DNA of 64,000 nt. Source: JAXGPF01 sp964463985. Lineage in GTDB: Bacteria > Verrucomicrobiota > Kiritimatiellia > JAAZAB01. The notes under the pieces were generated by a model, which saw only the letters and a program-made list of their open reading frames with translations, did not search any database and was not told where the DNA came from. Position numbers and translations under genes: made by a program. Position 1 is the first letter of the stretch. The number at the start of each line of letters is the position of its first letter. Below, piece by piece: positions 1-9,295 of this stretch. The DNA is taken from contig CAYXEK010000008.1 of assembly GCA_964463985.1 (NCBI GenBank), positions 5,275 to 69,274 of the forward strand, in the 5' to 3' direction.

Positions 1-23
1 ACTCACCGAAGGTTCGCCCTCCA
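1..23. repeat. Edge copy of the TGGAGGG interspersed repeat
   Basis: The first 23 bases read ACTCACCGAAGGTTCGCCCTCCA. This nearly matches the unit at 9342-9372 (GCTCACCGCAGGTTCGCCCTCCA). It lies directly upstream of the first gene, and the element may extend off the left edge. It is probably a copy of the same interspersed repeat that clusters at 9296-9459. Confidence 0.6.
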
Positions 24-56
24 CTTCAGGTGATAAACGAACAATAGGTGATAGCC

Positions 57-2636
57 ATGCATAAAACGTGTCATAATATGCGAGGCGCCGTAGTTCTCAT
101 GGCTTGCGTTGCGCTTTGCTTCACGCCCGGCGTGTTTGCCGGCGATACCGCCGCGCCGCCGCGCGCACGGATTGCGCGCCTGCCGTCGGCGCCGGCGATT
201 GACGGGCGGCTTGACGATGCGGGGTGGGAAAGATCGGCCATGGCGAAGCTGGAACATCTCCTGTATGAATCCGCCGCGCCGGCAGTGGAAACGACCGCAT
301 TCCTGGGATATGACGATGAAAATCTTTATGTTGGAGTGCGATGTGCGGAGGATGGCGCGCGCAAGCCGGCGGCCCTGCCCGGGATCATGGCGCCGGAAAC
401 CATCGGCATGCAGGATTGGCTGGAAATATTTCTCATGCCGGACGGCCGGGGCGGCGCCTATTATCATTTTCTGCTGGCCGCCGGAGGGGCGCGCCGGCAG
501 CAACGGCTCTTGGATGGACAGCGCGACAGCGAATGGAATGTGCCTTATTCCGCGGCGGCCAAAGTCACGGCAAACGGGTGGGAAGCCGAGTGGAGCATCC
601 CTCTATATGTGCTGGGCGAGGACCGATTGTCGGAAGATTTCCGGTTGAATATCTGCCGCGTCCGGCCGACGGAACCGGTGGAATACATCACCTGGTCGCC
701 CCTGGGCGGCAAGGCGGTCAGGCGGGGGTTTCACGATCCGGAAAAATTCGGGCGGGTGATTGATGCCGGCAAAATTGACGTCAAGCCGGTTTTTGTCCCG
801 CGGGTTGCCGATGCGGTCATTAAAGGTGTTTATCAGGACAGTCCGGCGGGCGGGGTCGAATATCCCATGCGGGTCATTCTGGAAAATCAGGGCGGCGCGA
901 CCGGCATGCTGGATGTCGTTGTCGTCCAGGCAGGGAATAATGGCCGGATGTTCCGCAACCGCTTCCCCGCGGCCATGCCGGGCAGGAAGGATATCTTCAA
1001 TTTCAAAGTGCGTCTGCCGCAAGGCGGAAAATCGCCGCCGGTGATCAAGTTGGAGGTTGGCGGGACGGTCCAGGGCGAATTTTCGCCCCGGGGCGGATCG
1101 TTGCTTTCCCCGGGCGCCCGTTGCCTGTCCGGCGCCGGGTTGGACGCGTATGGCGCAAATGAGCGGGCCCTGGGCGATCCGATCGGCGGCGGCGCCGGAT
1201 ATTCGCGGATCGTTGCTTCGACGGATGTGGAAGTGGCAACGGCCGGAGAATTGGCCGCGATATTGGCAGAGTTCAATCAAAAGGCACCGGCGGAAGTTGC
1301 CGGCAAAGTCATCCGGGTGCGTTCCGGCGCGGAGCTGGACCTGGCCGGCGCGGTGGATGTGCTGGCGGCCAAACCCTACCAGCCCATGTTCGCCATTCCG
1401 GCGGGAGTGACTCTGGCCGGCGACCGCGGGGCAGGGGGCGCGCCGGGGCCGCTTTTAATGTTCCGGATGCCGGCGGACGCGCCGCCGGACGCCCTGGCGG
1501 AAAGATTGTTGTTCCGGCTCGGCGCCGGCGCACGCCTTACGGGCGTGCGGCTGCGCGGTTCGGATTGCGGCCACGGGGAAGCCGCCGCCGTCACGGCGGC
1601 GAATTCGCGGTTCCGGGGCGTGACTTTTGCCGGCGGCGGCATAGTTGACAATTGCCGAATATCGCATTTCGGCTGGGCGGATGTTGATGCCAGCGTCCCG
1701 GGCGTGGTTGTCCGGTGCAATGAACTGTCGGATTCCGCCTATCCGGTATTGATCGGCGGCAGCAATGGGTTTGCCCGAATCGAGGGCAACCTGATTAGAT
1801 GGGCCTGGCATGCCGTTGCCGGCTCCGGGCAGCAGGGAACGGGATACGAAGCCGCGCATAACCGTTTTGTGCATGTCGGGCCAGGCTGGCCCGCGCACGC
1901 GGTGGACATGCATGCCTGGCGCCGGCTGATGCGTGGGCATGGGGGCGCGTATCCCTACCTGTCAATCGCCGGGGATGCGATCAAGGTCCATCACAACACC
2001 TTTGAAGACGATGCGGCCGCCATCCAAAGTTACCGCGCCTTGCGGGGCAGGCTCCTGCCGGCAGAGCCGTCGTGCGGAGTCTGTATCCGCGGCGTGCCGC
2101 GCCTGGGCGCGGAGATTTTCAACAACCGGTTCGCCGCCGCCGATCCCGGGCGGGCCTGCCGTTTGATTGACAATGTCGGCGCGCCGCCGGGTTGTTTCGA
2201 CCGCGCCAATTTCCAGGTGTTCGACAACGTTTTCGGCGGGGACCGCATGCTGGTGCCATTGTCGCTGGAAACCTTGCCGCAGATCCGGTTTGTCCGGCCG
2301 GGGTTGACCATCCCGCGGATCGGGCGCACCTGGTCCACGCGCGATGCGAATGTCTTGAACGCCGGCGAAAAAATGCCGGTGGAACTGGAAATCACTCTCA
2401 TGCCGCCGCTGCAAATCAAACATGCGGCGGTTTTCGCGGGCAATCTCGAACTGGAGCCGCGGCAATTGTTTTCCGGCGCCCGGGCGCCCCGCCCGGGCGA
2501 GATTGTCCTGGACGCCGCCGAATGGGCGGCGGGATGTTATTTTCTGACGGTGGAGGTCGAGGATGAGCGGGGCGTTATCGGCCGGCATTCGACGTCGTTT
2601 GCCGTGGCCGGCGGAGATAAGCAGTCCTCGCGCTGA
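57..2636 (+). CDS. Exported CBM9-like domain plus right-handed beta-helix protein
   Basis: An 859-residue exported protein of unknown enzymatic activity. Residues 1-28 form a signal peptide ending VFA. Residues about 40-225 look like a CBM9-type (DOMON-like) carbohydrate-binding domain: it opens with APAIDGRLDDAGW and has the characteristic YDDENLYVGVR strand. From about 370 to 720 the sequence is a parallel beta-helix with short Asn-rich turns (FRGVTFAGGGIVDNCRIS, VVVRCNELSDSAYPVLIGG), a fold shared by polysaccharide lyases and passenger-type surface proteins. The last about 90 residues look like an Ig-like sandwich. I chose the ATG at 57 because AGGTG lies 7 nt upstream; a GTG at 48 is in frame. 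The next gene starts 21 nt downstream, so the two are probably co-transcribed. No catalytic motif is recognisable, so binding or glycan lysis are both open. Confidence 0.8.
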   Translation: MHKTCHNMRGAVVLMACVALCFTPGVFAGDTAAPPRARIARLPSAPAIDGRLDDAGWERSAMAKLEHLLYESAAPAVETTAFLGYDDENLYVGVRCAEDGARKPAALPGIMAPETIGMQDWLEIFLMPDGRGGAYYHFLLAAGGARRQQRLLDGQRDSEWNVPYSAAAKVTANGWEAEWSIPLYVLGEDRLSEDFRLNICRVRPTEPVEYITWSPLGGKAVRRGFHDPEKFGRVIDAGKIDVKPVFVPRVADAVIKGVYQDSPAGGVEYPMRVILENQGGATGMLDVVVVQAGNNGRMFRNRFPAAMPGRKDIFNFKVRLPQGGKSPPVIKLEVGGTVQGEFSPRGGSLLSPGARCLSGAGLDAYGANERALGDPIGGGAGYSRIVASTDVEVATAGELAAILAEFNQKAPAEVAGKVIRVRSGAELDLAGAVDVLAAKPYQPMFAIPAGVTLAGDRGAGGAPGPLLMFRMPADAPPDALAERLLFRLGAGARLTGVRLRGSDCGHGEAAAVTAANSRFRGVTFAGGGIVDNCRISHFGWADVDASVPGVVVRCNELSDSAYPVLIGGSNGFARIEGNLIRWAWHAVAGSGQQGTGYEAAHNRFVHVGPGWPAHAVDMHAWRRLMRGHGGAYPYLSIAGDAIKVHHNTFEDDAAAIQSYRALRGRLLPAEPSCGVCIRGVPRLGAEIFNNRFAAADPGRACRLIDNVGAPPGCFDRANFQVFDNVFGGDRMLVPLSLETLPQIRFVRPGLTIPRIGRTWSTRDANVLNAGEKMPVELEITLMPPLQIKHAAVFAGNLELEPRQLFSGARAPRPGEIVLDAAEWAAGCYFLTVEVEDERGVIGRHSTSFAVAGGDKQSSR

Positions 2637-2657
2637 CAACAACAGGAGGGATACAAC

Positions 2658-4502
2658 ATGCGAGCAATGATTAATTGCATGCCCGGTTTGTACCCGGGCG
2701 CAGCCGCCCCTTGGCGCGGTTGTCTGGCGGTGGCGCTGGCGGGCATGGCCTTGGCGGCCGGCGCCCAGACCATCTACGTTGACGGCAACACCGGGGATGA
2801 CGCCCGCACCGGCTTGGACGACTGGACCAATGCCGTCAAGACCATCAGCAATGGCGTCGCCAAGGCGGGCGCCAGCGGCACGGTGCTGGTGGCCACCGGG
2901 GTGTATGATGTGGCCGTCAACGTGGCCGTTGCCAGTGGCATTACCCTGCGCAGTTGGAACAACGGCGCCTTGGATCCGGCCAACACGATCATTGACGGGC
3001 AGGGTGTTGCGCGCTGCTTGTATATGAACAATGCCGGCGCGCTGGTCAGCGGGTTTACCCTGCGGAATGGCAATGGCGAAGGGAGCGTCCTGGGGTATGC
3101 CGGCGGCGGCGTCCTGATCAACAACGGCGGCACCTTATCGAATTGCCATGTCGTGAATAACCTGGCCAACCAGTATGGCGGCGGAGTGTACCTGGGCAAT
3201 GTGAACGCTTATGTGGAAAATTGCATCATCGATGGCAATGTCGTCACCAACGAAGCCGGCGCCCGCGGCGGCGGCGTTTATATCGCCGGCGGGGGCGGCA
3301 CGTTGCGCAATTCCACGCTGGCATTTAATACCAACCTGTCAACCGCCGTTTACGCCGGCGGCGGCGGTGTTTATGTCCGGGGCGATGGGGCGGAAGGCCG
3401 GTGCCATGTGATCGGCTGCGTGATCAGCAACAACCAGGCCAACAGCGGCGGCGGCGCGCTGGGATACCGCTGGGCGAATTTGATCAGCAACACCATTGTC
3501 AACAATCTGACCGTGCCGTTCTCCTACAGTTACGGCGGGGGTGTGTTGCTGTATGCCATTCGCCAGGGGTCGATTTTCGCGCACAACACGGTTTCCGGCA
3601 ACACGGCTGCGGTCAGCGGCGGCGGCATGTTCGTCTGGGTGGACTCCAGCCTGGGATTGGGCGGGGTCTTGGTCAGCAATTGCGCCTTGATTGACAATGT
3701 GGCCACATCCTTTGGCGGCGGCTTGTATTCCTACATTGCTTCTCCAGTTTACACAAATACACAGGTCTTGGTGACCCATTGCGATATTTCCGGGAACCGG
3801 GTGATGGCTTCCAGTGCCAATCCCGGGCAGGTGGGCGGCGCCGGGGTCTACTGGGACGCGCCGGGCCGTTTCGAAAATTGCATTATCGCCGGGAATGCGG
3901 CGGACGCCTGTACCGCCGGCGGTATGTATCTGCGGCGTATTTATGCCACCTACACGTATGATGAGGCTGACGAGTTGATTGTGCGCAACTGCCTGATTGT
4001 CAGCAACCATGCGCTGATCGGCGGCGGTGTATTTTTCAATCAGTGCGGCACCAACAAGGCCGCGCGGCTGGAGAATTGCACGGTTGCGGGCAATGCCGCG
4101 ACGAATTACGCCGGCGGCGTCTTTTTGAATGCGGGCACAAATGCGACGATGACCAATACCATTGCATATCACAACAGCGCGCCGGTTGATGAAAATATCC
4201 GCACGAATAATTCGGCTTACGCGCTGGGGCATTGCTGCGTGACGCCGACCAATCACCTCAGCGAGGCCGGCGCGCTGGTGAATGTGACGACCAACGATCC
4301 CGGCTTCCTGGGATGGGAATCGGGCAATTTCCGGCTCGGCCCCGGTTCGCCCTGTGTCAACTCCGGCGCGCCGTTGGATTGGGCTTTGGCGCCGGACGCG
4401 GACGATCTGGACGGCCGGCCCAGGGTGGACCGGTTCAGCCGGCTGCCGGACATGGGCTGCTACGAACGCATTCCGCGCGGAACCTTTATCGGGGTTCGTT
4501 GA
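2658..4502 (+). CDS. Secreted beta-helix protein, choice-of-anchor-Q-like C-terminus (paralogue 1)
   Basis: A 614-residue exported protein. An AGGAGG site sits about 9 nt before the ATG. A long signal peptide (about residues 1-36) ends near LAAGAQ, and the mature chain opens with TIYVDGNTGDD, typical of PVC beta-helix proteins. Residues about 90-540 are a right-handed beta-helix with repeated GGGVYI / NCxIxGN coils. The C-terminus (about 545-603) has the pattern GSPCVNSG... DLDGRPRVD ... DMGCYE, which matches the choice-of-anchor-Q region that usually ends such proteins. It finishes with a short RIPRGTFIGVR tail. It is closely similar to the gene at 25670 and more distantly to the one at 12579. 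Its role is probably surface display or glycan binding; no catalytic residues are identified. Confidence 0.8.
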   Translation: MRAMINCMPGLYPGAAAPWRGCLAVALAGMALAAGAQTIYVDGNTGDDARTGLDDWTNAVKTISNGVAKAGASGTVLVATGVYDVAVNVAVASGITLRSWNNGALDPANTIIDGQGVARCLYMNNAGALVSGFTLRNGNGEGSVLGYAGGGVLINNGGTLSNCHVVNNLANQYGGGVYLGNVNAYVENCIIDGNVVTNEAGARGGGVYIAGGGGTLRNSTLAFNTNLSTAVYAGGGGVYVRGDGAEGRCHVIGCVISNNQANSGGGALGYRWANLISNTIVNNLTVPFSYSYGGGVLLYAIRQGSIFAHNTVSGNTAAVSGGGMFVWVDSSLGLGGVLVSNCALIDNVATSFGGGLYSYIASPVYTNTQVLVTHCDISGNRVMASSANPGQVGGAGVYWDAPGRFENCIIAGNAADACTAGGMYLRRIYATYTYDEADELIVRNCLIVSNHALIGGGVFFNQCGTNKAARLENCTVAGNAATNYAGGVFLNAGTNATMTNTIAYHNSAPVDENIRTNNSAYALGHCCVTPTNHLSEAGALVNVTTNDPGFLGWESGNFRLGPGSPCVNSGAPLDWALAPDADDLDGRPRVDRFSRLPDMGCYERIPRGTFIGVR

Positions 4503-4541
4503 GATTAGCCGCCGGGAAATACGCAAAAAAGGAAAGGCTGT

Positions 4542-5609
4542 ATGACTGCGAAGGAACGGGTGCAATGCGCGCTGTCCTGGGGCCGCCCGGATCGCGTGCC
4601 GATCGAGATGTATCTGACGCCGGAAATGGGTGAAAAATTAACCGCGTATTTTGGCGGACGCAGTGTGTCGCAGGCGTTGGGCGTGGATTTCCGGCGCGTG
4701 AACCCGGACTTGAAACCCGCCGGCCTGCGCCGGCCCAAACCGGCCGGCGCCGCGCGGTTTAACCTCGAAGGCGCCACGCGCAAGATTACCACGGACACCG
4801 GCGCAACTTACGTGGAATGTGTTTCCTTCCCCATGGCGCAGATTCAAACCATGCGGGATATCGCCGATTGGCCGTGGAACGATCCGGATAATTACGATTA
4901 TTCCACCATGCGCGCCAAGTGCGATGCCGCCGGTTCCTACGCGGTTTGCGTGGGCGGCGAAGGCACACCGGATATTTTGAACGGGCTGTCGCGCGCGCGC
5001 GGCATGGAGCAGGTGATGATGGACATCGCCGCCCGCGACGAAGTGGGATTGGCCATCATTGACAAATACGTATCGGTCAAATACGAGGTCGTCAAGCGCG
5101 CGCTGGAAGCCGCGGACGGCCGGATTGACATCGTCCGCATGGGCGAGGACTGCGGGAACCAGAACGGACGGATGTTTTCCAAAAAGGATTTTGATGAAAT
5201 CTTCCGGCCGCAGCTGCAGAAGTTCATTGACCTGGCCCATGCTTTCGGCGCCAAAGCCATGATGCATTCCTGCGGCGATACGCATGAACTCATGCCGACG
5301 TTCATCGAGATGGGCCTGGATGTGCTCGATGCCATGCAACCGGAGCCGCCCGGCATGCAGCCCCTGGAAAAATGGCGCGGATTGTGCCGCGGGAAAATGG
5401 CGTTTTGCGGTTTGATCAGCACCCAGAACACGCTGCCTTTCGGCACGGAGGCGGAATGCCGCGCTGAGGCCCGGCACCGCCTGGACGTCATCGCGCCGGG
5501 CGGCGGTTACATCTTTGCGCCCGCCCATTGCATCCAGCCCGACACTCCGCTCCGGAATGTAATTGCCATATACGAGGAAGCGCTGGGGAAGCCTCTGCCG
5601 CCGGGATAA
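4542..5609 (+). CDS. URO-D superfamily protein, MtaA/MtbA-like methyltransferase
   Basis: A 355-residue cytoplasmic protein of the uroporphyrinogen decarboxylase (URO-D) superfamily. It opens with MTAKERVQCALSWGRPDRVP, the standard N-terminus of the methylcobamide:CoM methyltransferase-like branch rather than of haem-pathway HemE. The zinc ligands known for MtaA (His-x-Cys plus a distant Cys) are present: H242 and C244 in MMHSCGD, and C330 in PAHCIQPD. I infer transfer of a methyl group from or to a corrinoid or thiol. No corrinoid protein gene is visible nearby, so the partner is unknown. A GGAAAGG site precedes the ATG. The next gene, another family member, begins 7 nt after its stop, so the two are almost certainly co-expressed. 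Confidence 0.82.
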   Translation: MTAKERVQCALSWGRPDRVPIEMYLTPEMGEKLTAYFGGRSVSQALGVDFRRVNPDLKPAGLRRPKPAGAARFNLEGATRKITTDTGATYVECVSFPMAQIQTMRDIADWPWNDPDNYDYSTMRAKCDAAGSYAVCVGGEGTPDILNGLSRARGMEQVMMDIAARDEVGLAIIDKYVSVKYEVVKRALEAADGRIDIVRMGEDCGNQNGRMFSKKDFDEIFRPQLQKFIDLAHAFGAKAMMHSCGDTHELMPTFIEMGLDVLDAMQPEPPGMQPLEKWRGLCRGKMAFCGLISTQNTLPFGTEAECRAEARHRLDVIAPGGGYIFAPAHCIQPDTPLRNVIAIYEEALGKPLPPG

Positions 5610-5616
5610 TTTACAC

Positions 5617-6801
5617 ATGAATAATCGCGAACGGATTCTGGCCTGTTTGAATTATCAGCCGTATGACCGGCTGCCGGTGGTCCACTTCGGATTCTGGGGC
5701 GAGACCTGGAAAAAATGGGATCGCAACGGGGAAATGACAGCGGAATGCCGGGAGTTGTACCATGCCCGCCGCACCGCGGCGGAACTGGCAAAACATCTTG
5801 GCTTTGACTGCGGTTATGCCGACAACACGCTGCTGACGCCCAACATCGGGCTGGAGCCGCCATTTGAGCCCAAGGTGCTGCGCAATAATCCCGACGGCTC
5901 CTATGACGAACTAACCGCGCAGGGCGTGGTGGTTCGTAAGTGGAAGGGCGTTATTTCCATTCCCGCCGAAGTTGATCATGTGCTCAAGAACCGCGCTGCA
6001 TGGGAAAAGGAATATCTGCCACGCCTCCAATTTCACCCCGACCGGGTTAACCGCGCGCCGGCGGGCGGCGAATCCGCCGGAAAAACACCGTTTGCGGATG
6101 CAATTGCGGGCTTGCGCAGCGGGCAACGGGATTATTTATACGGATTGCATTGCGGATCGCTGATCGGGATCATTCGCGATTATCTCGGCGTGGAGAATCT
6201 TGCCTATTTGCAGGTGGACGACGAGCCTTTATTCGATGAAATAATTGATACGGCGGCGGGCTTGTGCTTTCAGTGCGTCCAGACCGCCCTGAGTTCCGGC
6301 GTGAAATTTGATTACGGACATTTCTGGGAGGATATCTGTTTTAAAAACGGCCCGTTGATTTCACCCGGAGTGTTTGCCCGGAAAATCGGGCCGCATTACA
6401 AACGCATCACCGGCTTGCTGCGCGATCATGGCATGGATCTGGTTTCGCTGGATTGCGACGGGATGATTGACGCCTTGATTCCAATCTGGCTGGAAAATGG
6501 CGTCAACACTATGTTCCCGATCGAAGTTGGAACCTGGAATGCCTCGATTGCGCCCTGGCGCGCAAAATACGGGAAAGAATTGCGCGGGGTGGGCGGGATG
6601 AACAAAACCGTGTTCGCCCGGGACCGGCGGGCGGTGGACGATGAAATTGCACGTTTGAAACCGCTGGTGGAACTTGGCGGATATTTGCCGTGCCCGGATC
6701 ACCGGATTCCCCCGGACGCCAAATTCGACCTGGTACGGTATTATTGCCGGCGGATGCAGGATTGGGGTGTCACGGAGAAGAGTATCTCACAAAGGCGCTA
6801 A
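5617..6801 (+). CDS. Divergent URO-D superfamily protein lacking the zinc triad
   Basis: A 394-residue second URO-D-family protein, 7 nt downstream of the first. It starts MNNRERILACLNYQPYDRLP, the family N-terminus. The end of the barrel carries GVGGMNKTVFARDRRAVDDE and PCPDHRIPPD, seen in a large uncharacterised branch found in PVC bacteria. Where the neighbour has HSC, this protein reads LDCDG, and the distal zinc Cys is replaced (CPDHR), so the triad is incomplete. It may be a non-zinc or non-catalytic partner. The ATG at 5617 fits the family start but has no clear ribosome-binding site, so translational coupling is likely. Its last residues (SISQRR) are encoded by the left arm of a dispersed repeat at 6785, suggesting the C-terminus was altered by repeat insertion. 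Confidence 0.78.
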   Translation: MNNRERILACLNYQPYDRLPVVHFGFWGETWKKWDRNGEMTAECRELYHARRTAAELAKHLGFDCGYADNTLLTPNIGLEPPFEPKVLRNNPDGSYDELTAQGVVVRKWKGVISIPAEVDHVLKNRAAWEKEYLPRLQFHPDRVNRAPAGGESAGKTPFADAIAGLRSGQRDYLYGLHCGSLIGIIRDYLGVENLAYLQVDDEPLFDEIIDTAAGLCFQCVQTALSSGVKFDYGHFWEDICFKNGPLISPGVFARKIGPHYKRITGLLRDHGMDLVSLDCDGMIDALIPIWLENGVNTMFPIEVGTWNASIAPWRAKYGKELRGVGGMNKTVFARDRRAVDDEIARLKPLVELGGYLPCPDHRIPPDAKFDLVRYYCRRMQDWGVTEKSISQRR

Positions 6802-6922
6802 GCCGCCAAGGCGCAACGGATTTGCAGATGCTGAAGGAATGCATGTAACTGTGCGGCAGAGGCGTAAAACGGTCATGTTTTCCAGAGCTTCTTGCTTGGC
6901 GCCTTGGTGACTTTGTGTGAGA
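6785..6922. repeat. Imperfect inverted repeat of the CACAAAGGCGC type
   Basis: The left arm (6785-6814, TCTCACAAAGGCGCTAAGCC...) and the right arm (6895-6922, whose reverse complement begins TCTCACACAAAG) are imperfect inverted copies about 80 bp apart. They fill the gap between the URO-D gene and the GH78 gene. The left arm includes the URO-D stop codon. The right arm ends in GAGAGGAAT, which supplies the apparent ribosome-binding site of the GH78 gene. Degenerate relatives occur at 27463-27490 and 47631-47662. Confidence 0.55.
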
Positions 6923-6932
6923 GGAATCATCT

Positions 6933-9284
6933 ATGTCCGCTGGTCCCTTTGAAAAATCGCAGTGGATCTGGCCGGGACTGCCCTGCCTGGATTTGATAAA
7001 TGCATTCGCGCAGTTCCGGCGGACCTTCCGGCTGGAGCAGCCGCCGCGCCGGGCGGAGATATGCGTTACCGCGGATGCGGCTTACCAGTTGTTCGTTAAT
7101 AACCGTTACGTCTGCCGCGGTCCGGCGCGCGGCTGGCAGATTGAATGGCCGTTTGACCGGGTGGATATCGCGCCTTTTTTGCGGAAAGGCCGAAATGTGA
7201 TTGCTGTCCGGGCGCATAACCCGGGCGTGCATACCTGCAAGTACCTGCACCAGGGGTGGGCGGGGTTCATCCTGGCCGGCAGGGCGGGCGGAGTTGATTT
7301 AGCCACCGGCACGGAGGAATGGCGGGCGCGGATGTCCCCCGGCCATTTGCGGAACCTGTCCCGGCTTTCCGCCCAGATGGAGTTTCAGGAGCATTTTGAC
7401 GCGCGCCGCGAGGATGAATGGCGCCGGACAGATTATAACGACAGCCAATGGAGCCGGCCCTTCCCGTACAAGAGCGGCGTGGATCCCTGGCCCGCTTTCA
7501 GCGAACGCGGCATTCCGTTTTTGCGCGAAGACCGGTTCGCCGGCCCGCGGTCCGTCTTGCTGGAGTCGGACGGGTCGGCCTGCCCGCTGCGGGATTGCGC
7601 GGTCAGAACTTATCTTTCCGAACAACGCAAGTGGCGGCCGGCGGAATTGGTCTTGACGCAAACCGGGCGATCGCGCACGTTGAAAACCCGGCCGGTCAAG
7701 GCGGGAATGTTTGCCTCGTATTTGTTGGATTTCGGGGCGGAAATAACCGGTTGCGTCAGGTGGCGGACCGCCGGCGCGCGCGGCGGCGAGACGGTTGAAG
7801 TTATAGCCACGGAAAGGATTGACAAGAACGGGCCGCTCGTGTTTGATCCGGATAAAAATCCGGGCCGGGCGCCGGCATTGGCTTCCAGGATTATCCTGAA
7901 AAAAGGGCGCTCCGAGTATGAAAATTTCAATTACTGGGGATTCCGGTATTTGATTGTCACCGTGCGCGGGCCGGCGCCGCGCTTGAGCATCCGGGTGGAC
8001 GCACGGCTGGTCGGTTATCCGCTGGCCGGCGGGGACCATTTCATAACTTCGTCAGGACGTCTGAACAGGATTTTTGAATGCTGTTTCCGTTCCCAGCAAT
8101 GCTGCATGACCGACGCCTACATGGATTGCCCCGGCTTTGAGCAGGCCATGTGGTGGGGCGACGCCCATGTCCAGTCGTTTGCAACGCATTACCTGATGAA
8201 CGACAACAGGTTGTTCCGGCGCGGGATGGAGGTCATGGCCCGGCATAAAAGTCCGGCGGGCGTTTTGTACGGACTTGCGCCGGCGCATCTGTACAACTGG
8301 GTGATGCCGGAATACACCTTGTTTTGGATATGGTCGCATTGGGAATATTACTGGCGCACGGGCGATATCAGTCTTTTTGAGAAACTGTCCGGGGAGATTG
8401 AAGACATCATGTCGTATTACAGCGGCTTCCTGGACAAAAAACTCAACTTGCTGCGCACGGATGCGCGCTGGAACCTGTTGTGGGTCTGGCGCGGCCCGGT
8501 TGCGGCTTTATACAATCTGTTTTATTTGAAAGCCTTGCGGGAATTGGCGATGCTTTGCGCGGCTGCCGGCGCCAGCCGGCGGGCCAAATCCTATGAGTTG
8601 CAGGCGGAAGCCGTGGCGCGCGCCCTGGTCAGACATTTGTTTGACCGTCAGGCGGCCAGATTCTACGCCGGCCTGGATCAGGCCGGCCGCCCGGTCAGCG
8701 ACCCCGGTGTCTGGTGCGATGCTTTGGCTGTGCTTACTGGTATAATGCCGGTAAACGACCATGTGTTCGCCCGGCGCCTGGCGGACATGTGCCGGCGGGC
8801 AATCGCGCTTGATACCCCGCCGATCGGGATGGGCATGTTTCTGGTTTTTGAAGCCATGAAAAAAGCCGGATGCCGGCGCGAGGTCATCGAATGCATTGAC
8901 CGGTTATGGGGCGAAATGAACATCGCGCGGGGCGAAACTGCCACCCTGGAACACTGGTGGACTAACCGCAACGAAGGCGGCAGCCGCTGCCATGCCTGGA
9001 GCGCCCACCCGATAATGCATTTCCTCAATATCCTGCTGGGCGTGACCCAGTCTGAGCTGGCCTGGCGACGCGTGCGGTTTGCGCCATTGCTGCAATTCGC
9101 CGGCCGAGTTTCGGGCTGCGTGCCGACGCCGCATGGCCTGGTTCAAGCCGGATGGCAGATAAATGCCGGCAAGGCGGATGTCAGTTTGCAAGTCCCTGCC
9201 GGCATCACCGCGGAAATTGAAGTCGGCCGGATAAAAAAGACCTGGAAGGGACCGTTTAAAAAACATTTTTCCGTTCAGGTTTAA
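6933..9284 (+). CDS. GH78-like alpha-L-rhamnosidase
   Basis: A 783-residue protein of the bacterial alpha-L-rhamnosidase family, predicted to release terminal L-rhamnose from glycans. The N-terminal beta-sandwich (about 8-110; TADAAYQLFVNNRYV) resembles the rhamnosidase N domain. Residues about 255-355 are the concanavalin-like domain, and about 370-690 the (alpha/alpha)6 barrel. The family signature appears as DCPGFEQAMWWGDA (397-411), with E403 at the general-acid position, and LEHWW later supplies the probable base. A C-terminal beta domain (about 700-783) ends ...FSVQV. No signal peptide is visible, so it would act in the cytoplasm on imported oligosaccharides unless exported another way. 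A GAGAGG site lies about 9 nt before the ATG. Sugar specificity within GH78-like enzymes is not certain. Confidence 0.82.
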   Translation: MSAGPFEKSQWIWPGLPCLDLINAFAQFRRTFRLEQPPRRAEICVTADAAYQLFVNNRYVCRGPARGWQIEWPFDRVDIAPFLRKGRNVIAVRAHNPGVHTCKYLHQGWAGFILAGRAGGVDLATGTEEWRARMSPGHLRNLSRLSAQMEFQEHFDARREDEWRRTDYNDSQWSRPFPYKSGVDPWPAFSERGIPFLREDRFAGPRSVLLESDGSACPLRDCAVRTYLSEQRKWRPAELVLTQTGRSRTLKTRPVKAGMFASYLLDFGAEITGCVRWRTAGARGGETVEVIATERIDKNGPLVFDPDKNPGRAPALASRIILKKGRSEYENFNYWGFRYLIVTVRGPAPRLSIRVDARLVGYPLAGGDHFITSSGRLNRIFECCFRSQQCCMTDAYMDCPGFEQAMWWGDAHVQSFATHYLMNDNRLFRRGMEVMARHKSPAGVLYGLAPAHLYNWVMPEYTLFWIWSHWEYYWRTGDISLFEKLSGEIEDIMSYYSGFLDKKLNLLRTDARWNLLWVWRGPVAALYNLFYLKALRELAMLCAAAGASRRAKSYELQAEAVARALVRHLFDRQAARFYAGLDQAGRPVSDPGVWCDALAVLTGIMPVNDHVFARRLADMCRRAIALDTPPIGMGMFLVFEAMKKAGCRREVIECIDRLWGEMNIARGETATLEHWWTNRNEGGSRCHAWSAHPIMHFLNILLGVTQSELAWRRVRFAPLLQFAGRVSGCVPTPHGLVQAGWQINAGKADVSLQVPAGITAEIEVGRIKKTWKGPFKKHFSVQV

Positions 9285-9295
9285 TGGCAGTCAGT

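Noticed and set aside
2900..4200. Possible CRISPR array from repeated GGCGGCGG motifs
   Set aside because: The repeats are irregular and coding, produced by Gly-rich beta-helix coils, not spaced identical repeats.
4542..6801. HemE (uroporphyrinogen decarboxylase of haem synthesis)
   Set aside because: The sequences match the methyltransferase-like branch of the superfamily. Tandem copies beside glycan genes do not fit a haem pathway gene.
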